Made by a program: the position numbers and the translations under genes. 5,729 nt of DNA from Acidimicrobiales bacterium. GTDB lineage: Bacteria > Actinomycetota > Acidimicrobiia > Acidimicrobiales > Palsa-688. This document shows positions 1-5,715 of this stretch, one piece after another. The stretch is from contig JASHVH010000250.1 in NCBI GenBank assembly GCA_030039575.1, forward strand, positions 1 to 5,729, in the 5' to 3' direction. Below the pieces are notes generated by a model. That model made no database searches. It saw nothing but the letters and a program-made list of their open reading frames with translations, and had not been told where the DNA came from. Numbering within the stretch: position 1 is the first letter of the stretch; the number at the start of each line of letters is the position of its first letter.

Positions 1-985
1 CGCCCACGTACTTGTTCAGTAGCTCCGGGCCCTTGATGTTCAAGAAGTAGCTGCGGGCCGCACCGTCCCCGGAACGTTCGGCCACTTTTTTCGCCAACGA
101 GTTCGCCACCGCCTTGGCAATGAGGGTCTTGCCGCAGCCCGGAGGGCCGTAGAGCAAGACGCCCTTGGGGGCGGGCAACTTGTGCTCGGTGAAAAGATCT
201 TTGTAGAGGAAGGGCAGCTCCACTGCGTCTGTGATCTGTTCGATCTGAGAGTCGAGCCCGCCGACGTCCTCGTAGGAAATGTCCGGCACTTCTTCGAGGA
301 CGAGGTCTTCGACCTCAGGCCGGGGGAGCTTTTCGAGCAGGAGCCCGGAGCGCGAGTCCATCAGCAACGAATCGCCGGCGCGCAACTTCTCGCCCATCAG
401 CGAGTCCGCCACTTCGACGACCCGCTCCTCGTCCGCCCGGCCCACGACGATGGCCCTGTGACCGTCTTCGAGCAGCTCTTTCAAGGACACGACCTCGCCG
501 GACAAGTCACTGCCGCGGGCCATGACCACGTTGAGAGATTCGTTCAAGACCACTTCCTGGCCGCGACGCAACTCCTTGGCGTCTATGCCCGGGTGGAGCG
601 AAACCCTCATCTTGCGGCCACCCGAGAAAACGTCGGCCGTCCCGTCCTCGTTGCACCGCAGGAACGTCCCGTACGCCGACGGGGGTTGGGTGAGCTTGTC
701 TACTTCCTCGCGGAGCGAGGCGATGTGCTCGCGGGCATCTCTCAAGGTGTAGGTCAGCCGCTCGTTTTGGGAGAGAGCCTGCTGGAGCTGGCCCTTCGTC
801 TCCAGCAGCCGCTCCTCGAGGGTGCGCACCCTCTTCGGGGCGTCGGCTAGCCGGCGACGAAGGGCGGAGATCTCCTCCTCGAGCGCGGCAACCTGCGCCT
901 CCAGGGTGCCGGCTTGGGGGCGCGCCCCAGAGGTTTCCTTGTCCTGAGCGCCGCCCCGAGCGGCCGGCTCGTCATGCTGGGCCAA
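1..985 (-). CDS. arc: Proteasome-associated AAA+ ATPase ARC/Mpa, N-terminal part (cut by window edge)
   Basis: Hexameric cytoplasmic ATPase that recognises Pup-tagged proteins, unfolds them and feeds them into the 20S proteasome. I translated 328 codons by hand; the gene continues beyond base 1. Residues 1-27 are a polar tail; about 28-100 is a heptad-rich coiled coil (the Pup-binding part in known family members); about 104-235 fit the two OB-fold interdomains; the AAA+ domain starts near 236 ([16 protein letters not shown]). Walker A GPPGCGKT is at residues 280-287 (bases 125-148). The visible part ends in NKYVG (residues 324-328), the pore-loop motif. Mycobacterial Mpa is about 609 residues, so roughly half is missing. 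The start is TTG at 983-985: an in-frame TAG lies just upstream, no ATG is in frame, and a strong Shine-Dalgarno sits 8 nt away. The only other upstream start, GTG at 992-994, overlaps that Shine-Dalgarno. Divergent from the ferredoxin gene. Identification is firm. Confidence 0.96.
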   Translation of the reverse strand, partial: MAQHDEPAARGGAQDKETSGARPQAGTLEAQVAALEEEISALRRRLADAPKRVRTLEERLLETKGQLQQALSQNERLTYTLRDAREHIASLREEVDKLTQPPSAYGTFLRCNEDGTADVFSGGRKMRVSLHPGIDAKELRRGQEVVLNESLNVVMARGSDLSGEVVSLKELLEDGHRAIVVGRADEERVVEVADSLMGEKLRAGDSLLMDSRSGLLLEKLPRPEVEDLVLEEVPDISYEDVGGLDSQIEQITDAVELPFLYKDLFTEHKLPAPKGVLLYGPPGCGKTLIAKAVANSLAKKVAERSGDGAARSYFLNIKGPELLNKYVG

Positions 986-993
986 GCGGACCA

Positions 994-999
994 CCTCCT
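994..999 (-). promoter_or_regulatory. Shine-Dalgarno AGGAGG fixing the TTG start of arc
   Basis: The minus strand reads AGGAGG followed by 8 nt and then TTG (983-985), an ideal spacing. An ATG at 973-975 lies 18 nt from this site and is in a different frame from the ATPase, so it is not the start. Confidence 0.8.
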
Positions 1000-1071
1000 A
1001 TTTCCTGGCTTCTTGTCCGGGGCTTCGTGGCGCCGGGTGCAACTGCTTTGGCCAACGTAAGGCCCTTTCTG

Positions 1072-1077
1072 ACCATA
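1072..1077 (-). promoter_or_regulatory. Possible -10 box for arc
   Basis: The minus strand reads TATGGT, fitting the actinobacterial TANNNT pattern, 86 nt upstream of the arc start codon. No convincing -35 lies at the proper distance, so this is only a candidate; arc may have another promoter in this gap. Confidence 0.2.
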
Positions 1078-1102
1078 GTGCGCCGCCACCTCAAGCGGCT
1101 GA

Positions 1103-1122
1103 AGGCCCTGGGACCAGGGCTT
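1103..1122. repeat. Perfect hairpin/palindrome in the arc-ferredoxin divergent region
   Basis: GCCCTG (1105-1110) and CAGGGC (1115-1120) form a perfect 6-bp stem around GGAC, extended by a G-T and an A-T pair. It lies about 16 nt upstream of the ferredoxin -35 box and upstream of arc, and has no T-run on either side, so an operator or shared regulatory site fits better than a terminator. Function is inferred only from position. Confidence 0.4.
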
Positions 1123-1137
1123 CGGTGGAGGGGGTGA

Positions 1138-1167
1138 TTGACACTTGGCCTCGGCCGCCGGTACCTT
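1138..1167 (+). promoter_or_regulatory. Sigma-70-type promoter for the ferredoxin-membrane protein unit
   Basis: A consensus -35 box TTGACA (1138-1143) is followed after 18 nt by TACCTT (1162-1167), which keeps the T1, A2 and T6 positions most important in a -10 box. Transcription would start near 1174, giving a leader of about 43 nt. The leader has a weak purine-rich ribosome site (AAAAGGGA, 1198-1205) about 11 nt before the ATG. Confidence 0.5.
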
Positions 1168-1216
1168 GGGTTGTCAAGCACCTCAGTCCGTTCGGAGAAA
1201 AGGGAACCAAGAGCGA

Positions 1217-1450
1217 ATGAAGGTCTGGATCGACCAGGATCTTTGCACGGGTGATGGCCTGTGCGAGGAGATCGCGCCCGCTGTCTTCACGCTGCTCGAC
1301 GACGGGTTGTCGTACGTCAAAGAGGGCGACAAGATCTTCAGCGACCCTGGCGGGCACGCCGGATTGGCGCTCGTACCGGAGGACATGGAAGACGCAACCC
1401 GGGAGGCGGCGGAAGAATGCCCCGGGGAGTGCATCTTCATAGAGGAGTAG
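1217..1450 (+). CDS. Small ferredoxin, [3Fe-4S] or Asp-ligated [4Fe-4S] type
   Basis: A 77-residue acidic electron carrier, predicted cytoplasmic. Cluster ligands are seen as C10-x2-D13-x2-C16 (CTGDGLC) and, near the C-terminus, C68 followed by Pro (EECPGEC). Single-cluster ferredoxins with a non-Cys residue at the second position carry [3Fe-4S], or, as in Pyrococcus furiosus ferredoxin where Asp is a ligand, [4Fe-4S]. C72 is an additional cysteine near the C-terminus. A loop at about residues 35-56 (EGDKIFSDPGG region) lengthens the protein relative to typical 60-65 residue forms. I chose ATG 1217 because the protein then begins directly with the ferredoxin strand MKVWIDQ; a longer frame from TTG 1145 would start inside the promoter. 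It has its own promoter, is divergent from arc, and is followed 17 nt later by the membrane protein gene. Its redox partner is unknown: no reductase or P450 is visible in the window. Confidence 0.93.
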   Translation: MKVWIDQDLCTGDGLCEEIAPAVFTLLDDGLSYVKEGDKIFSDPGGHAGLALVPEDMEDATREAAEECPGECIFIEE

Positions 1451-1467
1451 TTTTCCGCCAGTAGACG

Positions 1468-3402
1468 ATGCTGGCGAGCCCACCCTTCTCCACCACTGAG
1501 ACTTACCCGGACGCTTTGTTGCGAGCGGCCCGTAGCCGGCGCGCCCTGGGGGGATGGTGGGGCACGGCTGTGGCGGCGACGGCGGCGACGGTCCTGAACT
1601 GGCCGGGTTGGCTGCAGATAAGGAGCGGTTTAGACCCCTCTTGGCAGGCGGGGCTGGCCATCGGCTTCATGCACCACCTGCAATGGGGGCCTCAGCTCGA
1701 CTTCACCTACGGCCCCTACGGGTTCGCCGGCTTCCTCGAGCCTTTTTACAGGTCGACGGCCTTCATCGCCGTGTGCTTCTCCTTCATCATCACCTGGGCA
1801 CTGGCCTACCTCGTCGTGGCGGGCGTGCGCCGGTACTCGGAGGGCACGTACTGGGGCCTGGCCGCCGCCGGAGTAGTCGCCTGGGCGGTGATGTGGTTGT
1901 CGTGGGCCGAAGCACGGCCGGCCGATTTTGCTTGTGTGACCGGGCTGGGCCTGGCGCTGTGCTTGCTGGTAGCCCGAACGCCGGCAACCCGGGCCAACCT
2001 GGCTGGTGCGCTGGGTGCACTGGCCGGCTTTGCCCTACTGGTCAAGTTCAACAGTGGGCTGATAGTGGCGGGGCTGTTGATATTGGCTCTAGTAGGGGCC
2101 GACGGGGCCTGGCGAGAGCGCCTGCGGGCAGGCGGCCTAGGAGTGGTTGCCTTTGTGGGCGTCTTCGCGTTGGCCTGGGTGTCGGCGGGCCAGAGCTTCG
2201 GCCACCTGGCCGGCTTCGCCCGCGCCTCGGTGTCGCTACTGGCCGGTTACGGCGCAGCTATGGCGGGCGGCCTGCACCACGCGTCTACCGCCTGGCTGGC
2301 GCTGGGCCTTGCGGTGGTGGCCGGCCTGGTCTTTGTCCCCACCTTCTGGCACTGGGCGCCCCGAAAGCGGGTCGTCGCCGTGGTCATGCTGGCCGGGTGG
2401 GGTTGGGCGGAGGTCAAGGAGGGGTTCGTCAGCGGCAACCACTTCCCGCTTTTTTTCCGGGTCGTCCTTGTTGCCGTGGCCCTGGCCGCCCTCGTCCGGC
2501 CGCCCCGGGCGATCTACGCCGGCGGCTTGGCCCTGGCCGCCGGCATCACCTTGCTGGCCGTGAACACGCCCCTCCTGGAGCCGGTGACCAGCATCCGCTC
2601 GTTCGGGGCCGACCTGGTGGACGTAGCCCAGGCCGGCCGCTTCGCCGGGCTAACGGCCTCCGACCGCTCCAGGGTGCTAAAGGACGAGCGCCTCTCTGCC
2701 CCAGCCCTGTCGATGCTCCGTGGGCGCACGGTCGCCATTGAGCCATGGGAGGACATGGTGGCCTGGGCCGACCCCGGCCTGTACTGGGACCCCGAGCCCG
2801 TCGTCCAGTCGTACAGCGCTTTCACGCCCTACCTCGACCACAAGGACGCCGCCTTCCTCTCATCTCCCCGGGCACCGCAGCGCATCCTGTACTGGCCGTT
2901 GCGCACCGGGTTCGACTCTCGAGACCCGGTTATGGACCCCCCTTCCACTACCGAAGCCGTCTACTGCCACTACACCCAGCTGGCCCTGGTCAAACCGTGG
3001 CAGGTGCTGGCCCGGGTGCCGGACAGGTGCGGACCGGTCGTGACCGTATACGAAGTGGACGTCCATTTCGGCCAACCGGTAAGGGTGCCGGTCGTCCCGG
3101 GGAAGATAGTGGTGGCCAGCTTCACCCTCAGCACCCCGCTGGTGGCCAAGGTGGAAGGTGACCTGCTCAAACCGCCTGACACTTACCTCGTGGCCTGGGA
3201 CCGTCCCGGCGGACGCGTCACCTTTCGTTTTGTCCCCGGCACCGCCGGAGATGACCACATTGTGAGCGTGCCGGCATCGCTCGGCTACTCTGCCGCCTTC
3301 ACCCCGGCCGACATCCACCAGCTGGAGATCTCGGGTGGAGGCTGGAAGGCGGGCCAGGGCTCCGTCAAGGTCGTCTTCCGGGCCATGAGCCTGGCCCCGT
3401 GA
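1468..3402 (+). CDS. Multi-spanning membrane protein, uncharacterised, GT-C glycosyltransferase-like
   Basis: A 644-residue integral membrane protein of no known function. After a short N-terminal tail, about 11-12 hydrophobic segments span residues 30-365 (for example 30-48, 95-120, 128-147, 153-170, 176-211, 222-240, 273-292, 328-365); residues 366-644 form a soluble domain, presumably outside the cell. The first loop carries GLDPSWQ (D56) and LDFTYGPYGF (D78), both acidic, where GT-C enzymes keep catalytic acidic residues in their first extracytoplasmic loop. Other marked segments are KEGFVSGNHFPLFF (317-330) and VVQSYSAFTPYLDHKDAAFL (445-464), which I recall from hypothetical membrane proteins of soil bacteria. 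C500 and C521 could form a disulfide. A lipid-linked sugar transferase role is inference; no donor or acceptor is indicated. ATG 1468 follows an in-frame TAG at 1462-1464; no good Shine-Dalgarno is seen, so expression may depend on coupling to the ferredoxin gene 17 nt upstream. Confidence 0.85.
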   Translation: MLASPPFSTTETYPDALLRAARSRRALGGWWGTAVAATAATVLNWPGWLQIRSGLDPSWQAGLAIGFMHHLQWGPQLDFTYGPYGFAGFLEPFYRSTAFIAVCFSFIITWALAYLVVAGVRRYSEGTYWGLAAAGVVAWAVMWLSWAEARPADFACVTGLGLALCLLVARTPATRANLAGALGALAGFALLVKFNSGLIVAGLLILALVGADGAWRERLRAGGLGVVAFVGVFALAWVSAGQSFGHLAGFARASVSLLAGYGAAMAGGLHHASTAWLALGLAVVAGLVFVPTFWHWAPRKRVVAVVMLAGWGWAEVKEGFVSGNHFPLFFRVVLVAVALAALVRPPRAIYAGGLALAAGITLLAVNTPLLEPVTSIRSFGADLVDVAQAGRFAGLTASDRSRVLKDERLSAPALSMLRGRTVAIEPWEDMVAWADPGLYWDPEPVVQSYSAFTPYLDHKDAAFLSSPRAPQRILYWPLRTGFDSRDPVMDPPSTTEAVYCHYTQLALVKPWQVLARVPDRCGPVVTVYEVDVHFGQPVRVPVVPGKIVVASFTLSTPLVAKVEGDLLKPPDTYLVAWDRPGGRVTFRFVPGTAGDDHIVSVPASLGYSAAFTPADIHQLEISGGGWKAGQGSVKVVFRAMSLAP

Positions 3403-3406
3403 GGCC

Positions 3407-3427
3407 GGCCCATGAGGGGCATGGGCT
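3407..3427. repeat. Stem-loop just after the membrane protein stop codon
   Basis: GCCCATG (3408-3414) and CATGGGC (3420-3426) are perfect 7-nt inverted arms around AGGGG, with a G-T pair added outside. It starts 5 nt after the TGA stop. No T-run follows, so it may be a transcript-end stabiliser or a T-less terminator of the kind often seen in high-GC actinobacteria. Confidence 0.4.
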
Positions 3428-3441
3428 CAAGGTCTGAACGA

Positions 3442-3459
3442 CGGCGAAGCGCCGGTTTT
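3442..3459 (+). terminator. Candidate intrinsic terminator of the ferredoxin-membrane protein unit
   Basis: CGGCG (3442-3446), loop AAG, CGCCG (3450-3454), then GTTTT. The stem is short but pure G-C and is followed by a T-run on the plus strand only. It lies 40 nt after the stop codon of the membrane protein gene, downstream of the 3407-3427 stem-loop. Confidence 0.4.
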
Positions 3460-3498
3460 GGGGCTGAATTTTGTTATCGGGGCTGAAAAATGTCGTTA
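3460..3498. repeat. Imperfect AT-rich tandem repeat, two units
   Basis: GGGGCTGAATTTTGTTATC (3460-3478) is followed directly by a second unit beginning GGGGCTGAAAAATGT and ending CGTTA (3479-3498). The units share GGGGCTGAA, then an A/T run, TGT or TTG, and GTTA; unit 1 appears 3 nt shorter. The T/A-rich segments contrast with the GC-rich surroundings. Possible protein-binding site or copy of a dispersed intergenic repeat; function unknown. Confidence 0.5.
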
Positions 3499-3625
3499 GC
3501 GTTACTTCTCGAGCCCCAGATTGCTCCCGCCGCAGTACGGCCCACCCTGGGCTAGCTCCGAGGCGCTGGCGGCCCAGGTCCCAGTCCTGATCAAGAACCG
3601 GGGCCACCTCCGGCGTCGCTCCGGG

Positions 3626-4816
3626 TCAGCTGCTGACGCAGGCCTCGGTCGACACGGCCGTCGTGTGGGGCTCGACCATTAGCGGGAGTAGTTCCGAGGT
3701 ACTGAGGGCGTAGGCAGTAGTGGGCCGGTCGGGAGCGATGGCGAACGCGATCCCGACCACCTGGCCGTCGGGGTTGACGACTGGCGCGCCCGAGTCCCCA
3801 TAAGTGAGCTGGGCGGCCAACACGAACACTCGCCGCTCCGTACTGCGGTTGCCGTAGAGGTCTTGGCCGACGGCGGTGATCTCCTGAGCGATCGTGGCCG
3901 GCTGGATGGCGAGAGGGTCCTGACCGTTCGGGTGGCCGAAGACGGCCCCTTTTTCCCCGACCGTCCCCGTCCCCACCGGTAAGGATGGCTCCCCGAGCCC
4001 CGGCACGGACAGGAGGGCCAGGTCGACGTCAGGGTTGTACAACACGACGGTGGCCGGTTTGACCGTCCCGTTTGGCAACAGGACGCTCGTGTTACCGGCC
4101 GGTTCGCCGGCAACGACGTGGGCGTTGGTCACCACGAGACCAGGGTCGACCGTCCAGCCGCTTCCCTCCTGGATGCGCCCGCAGGCTTCGCCCTCGACCT
4201 TGACCGTCGACTCTGACACCCACGTCACCAGGGACGGCCTCAGCGGGACCGAACCCGGCGGCGCGCCGACATCCTGGCCGGGGACGATCTGGTCGAACAC
4301 CTGTGGGAAACCGTCCTCGCTCACCAGCCGCCGGAGCGCCTGCAGAGTATTGGGCGGGGTAAGACCGTAAGAGCGGGTTTCGTTGGACAACCATCGAGTG
4401 ATGACGGACCCGGTCGTGAGCTGGGAGACGGTCCCCGGCACGGCCGCCAGCGAGGGCGCCAGCAGCCAGAGGGCAGCAAAGACCCCCACCACCCCCACGA
4501 ACGCCCCGACCAGGCGGTCGAGTGTCCGGAGGCCGGCAAAGGGGGGGAGGACGGCGTGGAGCCTGGCCCCCACCATCAGCCCGATGGCTTGCCCGATCAA
4601 CGCCCCCCCGACCAGCACCCCCACCGCCAGCACCATGCGGGCCACCGACCCGGACAACCCGATGAAGTTGACGATGTTGGGCATGAACCGCACGGCGAGG
4701 TACAGGCCGGCACCCAGCCCGAGCCAAGAGAACACCCGCCCGAAAAAGCCCAACCGCCAGCCGCCCAGCAAGGCGAAGAAGGCGACGACCAGGATGCCTA
4801 TGTCAAGGGCATTCAC
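3626..4816 (-). CDS. marP: MarP-type membrane serine protease (CvpA domain + trypsin-like domain)
   Basis: A 396-residue membrane protease; mycobacterial MarP (about 397 residues) protects cells from acid and oxidative stress by processing cell-wall hydrolases. Residues 1-125 form a CvpA-like domain with four hydrophobic helices (about 4-18, 27-43, 59-83, 101-124). A linker to about 195 precedes a chymotrypsin-fold domain with the catalytic triad H233 (TNAHVV), D265 (NPDVDLALL) and S342 (YGDSGAPV). C212 (GEACG) and C393 (TEACVSS) match in spacing the two cysteines that form a disulfide in MarP. The protease domain would face outward, its substrate here is unknown. The start is GTG 4814-4816, overlapping the trmI stop in GTGA; the minus strand has no Shine-Dalgarno before it, so translation is probably coupled to trmI. 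An ATG at 4810-4812 is out of frame. All key residues are present, so an active enzyme is expected. Confidence 0.93.
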   Translation of the reverse strand: MNALDIGILVVAFFALLGGWRLGFFGRVFSWLGLGAGLYLAVRFMPNIVNFIGLSGSVARMVLAVGVLVGGALIGQAIGLMVGARLHAVLPPFAGLRTLDRLVGAFVGVVGVFAALWLLAPSLAAVPGTVSQLTTGSVITRWLSNETRSYGLTPPNTLQALRRLVSEDGFPQVFDQIVPGQDVGAPPGSVPLRPSLVTWVSESTVKVEGEACGRIQEGSGWTVDPGLVVTNAHVVAGEPAGNTSVLLPNGTVKPATVVLYNPDVDLALLSVPGLGEPSLPVGTGTVGEKGAVFGHPNGQDPLAIQPATIAQEITAVGQDLYGNRSTERRVFVLAAQLTYGDSGAPVVNPDGQVVGIAFAIAPDRPTTAYALSTSELLPLMVEPHTTAVSTEACVSS

Positions 4817-5613
4817 GGGAGGAGAGCCATCAACCTGGCTGCGGTCAGGAAGCCCGTGTGACCGACCATGCGGTGATCGGGCCGGACCGACTGGCCGTCG
4901 ACGTGCCAGGGGCGCAGGAGTACCTCGACTGTCTCGGCCATCCCGTAGCCGGAACTCGCGAGCGCCTCACGCAATGTCATCACCTGGCCCACCGTTGGTA
5001 GATAGGAAACAATTATGCCCCCTGGCCGCAGGGCACTTGCGGCATGCTTGACGGCCCGCCACGGCTCCGGCAGGTCCAGGAGCACCCGGTCGAGCCCCTG
5101 CTCGGCCATCCCTTCGTAGACGTCGCGCAGCTGGACGTGGTACCGCTCGAGGGCGCTATCGCCGAGGAAGGCGGCCACGTTGGCCCGGGCACGCCGGGCG
5201 AAGTCCTCCCGCACCTCATAACCGGTCACGTCGGCGCCGGCCCGCAGGAGGGCCATTGACAGGGCACCCGAGCCCAACCCGGCTTCAAGCACGCGCGCCC
5301 CCGGGAATATGTCGGCCATCACCAGGATCTGGCCCAGGTCCTTCGGGTAGATGACCTGCGCACCTCTCGGCATTTTCAAAACGATCTCGGCCAGGGTGGG
5401 CCGCACCGCTATGTACCGGGCGCCGAGGCTTGAACGGAGCACCGACCCCTCTTGCTGGCCAAGGATCCTGTCGTGGGGCACCGTGCCGGCGTGGGTGTGG
5501 AACTCGCCGCCCTGTTCGAGCAGGACCAGGTAACGACGGCCTTTGGAGTCAAAGAGCAGCGCTCTCTCGCCGGGCTCGAAGGGCCGGTGGCCTGAGCTCG
5601 AGGTGCCGCTCAC
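4813..5613 (-). CDS. trmI: tRNA (adenine-58-N1)-methyltransferase TrmI
   Basis: Cytoplasmic class I SAM-dependent enzyme that methylates A58 in the T-loop of tRNAs, usually as a tetramer. The 266 residues match the family in length. A small N-terminal beta domain (about 12-80) includes HTHAGTVPHDRILGQ (39-53) and precedes YPKDLGQIL (89-97). SAM motif I is VLEAGLGSGALS (108-119), followed by GYEVRED (131-137). DRVLLDLPEPW (175-185) holds the probable catalytic aspartate D180, equivalent to the one in bacterial TrmI. RPDHRMVGHTGFL (244-256) is the conserved C-terminal segment. GTG 5611-5613 is the only upstream start in frame before a stop at 5659-5661; its ribosome site is weak. It is first in a two-gene unit with the marP-type protease. 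In Mycobacterium trmI also lies close to mpa, which agrees with the neighbourhood here. Confidence 0.95.
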   Translation of the reverse strand: MSGTSSSGHRPFEPGERALLFDSKGRRYLVLLEQGGEFHTHAGTVPHDRILGQQEGSVLRSSLGARYIAVRPTLAEIVLKMPRGAQVIYPKDLGQILVMADIFPGARVLEAGLGSGALSMALLRAGADVTGYEVREDFARRARANVAAFLGDSALERYHVQLRDVYEGMAEQGLDRVLLDLPEPWRAVKHAASALRPGGIIVSYLPTVGQVMTLREALASSGYGMAETVEVLLRPWHVDGQSVRPDHRMVGHTGFLTAARLMALLP

Positions 5614-5631
5614 CTGCTCACCATTGCACCT

Positions 5632-5661
5632 ATTTAACTCATCTACCTGGTGACCGGTTCA
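5632..5661 (-). promoter_or_regulatory. Candidate promoter for trmI-marP
   Basis: On the minus strand TTAAAT (5637-5632), the only AT-rich hexamer nearby, lies 18 nt after TGAACC (5661-5656). The -10 box is fair and the -35 weak. Transcription would begin near 5624-5625, only about 11 nt before the trmI GTG, giving a very short leader and explaining the lack of a clear Shine-Dalgarno. Confidence 0.4.
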
Positions 5662-5681
5662 CTGAGAGCTGTTCACCGGTC
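5652..5681. repeat. Inverted repeat overlapping the trmI -35 region
   Basis: GACCGGT (5652-5658) and ACCGGTC (5675-5681) are perfect 7-nt inverted arms, 16 nt apart. Between them GTTCAC also occurs twice in direct orientation (5658-5663 and 5671-5676). The left arm overlaps the proposed -35 box, as expected of a repressor operator; a regulator cannot be named. Confidence 0.4.
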
Positions 5682-5692
5682 CAATGCGAGGC

Positions 5693-5715
5693 GGCGGCGC
5701 TTTTGCTCTGCCGCC
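5693..5715. repeat. GC-rich hairpin at the right edge
   Basis: GGCGGC (5693-5698) and GCCGCC (5710-5715) can pair around an 11-nt loop. There is no T-run after the stem on either strand. It could arise by chance in such GC-rich DNA or belong to the leader of a gene beyond the edge. Confidence 0.2.

Larger units (their letters stand above)
3403..3625. other. Intergenic region between convergent genes
   Basis: This 223-nt gap lies between the stop of the membrane protein gene and the stop of the marP-type gene. It contains two hairpins and an AT-rich tandem repeat in its left half. The right half (about 3500-3625) shows no gene, no clear T-tailed terminator for the minus-strand unit and no RNA gene that I recognise. 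Confidence 0.6.

Noticed and set aside
182..850. Plus-strand open frame of 222 codons
   Set aside because: It lies wholly antisense to the proteasome ATPase, whose minus-strand frame contains unmistakable Walker A and interdomain sequence; the plus frame looks like GC-rich antisense translation.
1145..1216. N-terminal extension of the ferredoxin from TTG 1145
   Set aside because: It would begin between the -35 and -10 boxes, lacks a ribosome site and adds 24 residues not typical of small ferredoxins.
1091..1483. Minus-strand open frame of 130 codons
   Set aside because: It covers the ferredoxin gene and its promoter on the opposite strand, and the ferredoxin frame has clear cluster ligands.
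1554..2741. Plus-strand open frame of 395 codons
   Set aside because: Overlaps the membrane protein gene in another frame; its product is rich in Gly, Arg and Pro with no domain, as expected for a shifted GC-rich frame.
2860..3318. Minus-strand open frame of 152 codons
   Set aside because: Antisense to the soluble domain of the membrane protein; no ribosome site or recognisable domain.
3365..3607. Minus-strand open frame of 80 codons in the convergent gap
   Set aside because: It crosses the hairpins and repeat, overlaps the end of the membrane protein gene, and has no recognisable motif or convincing ribosome site.
4092..4727. Minus-strand open frame of 211 codons
   Set aside because: Same strand as the marP-type gene but another frame; Arg- and Gly-rich with no domain, while the marP frame holds transmembrane helices and a complete catalytic triad.
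4383..5051. Plus-strand open frame of 222 codons
   Set aside because: Antisense to both marP and trmI, low-complexity Pro/Thr/Ser/Arg composition, no ribosome site.
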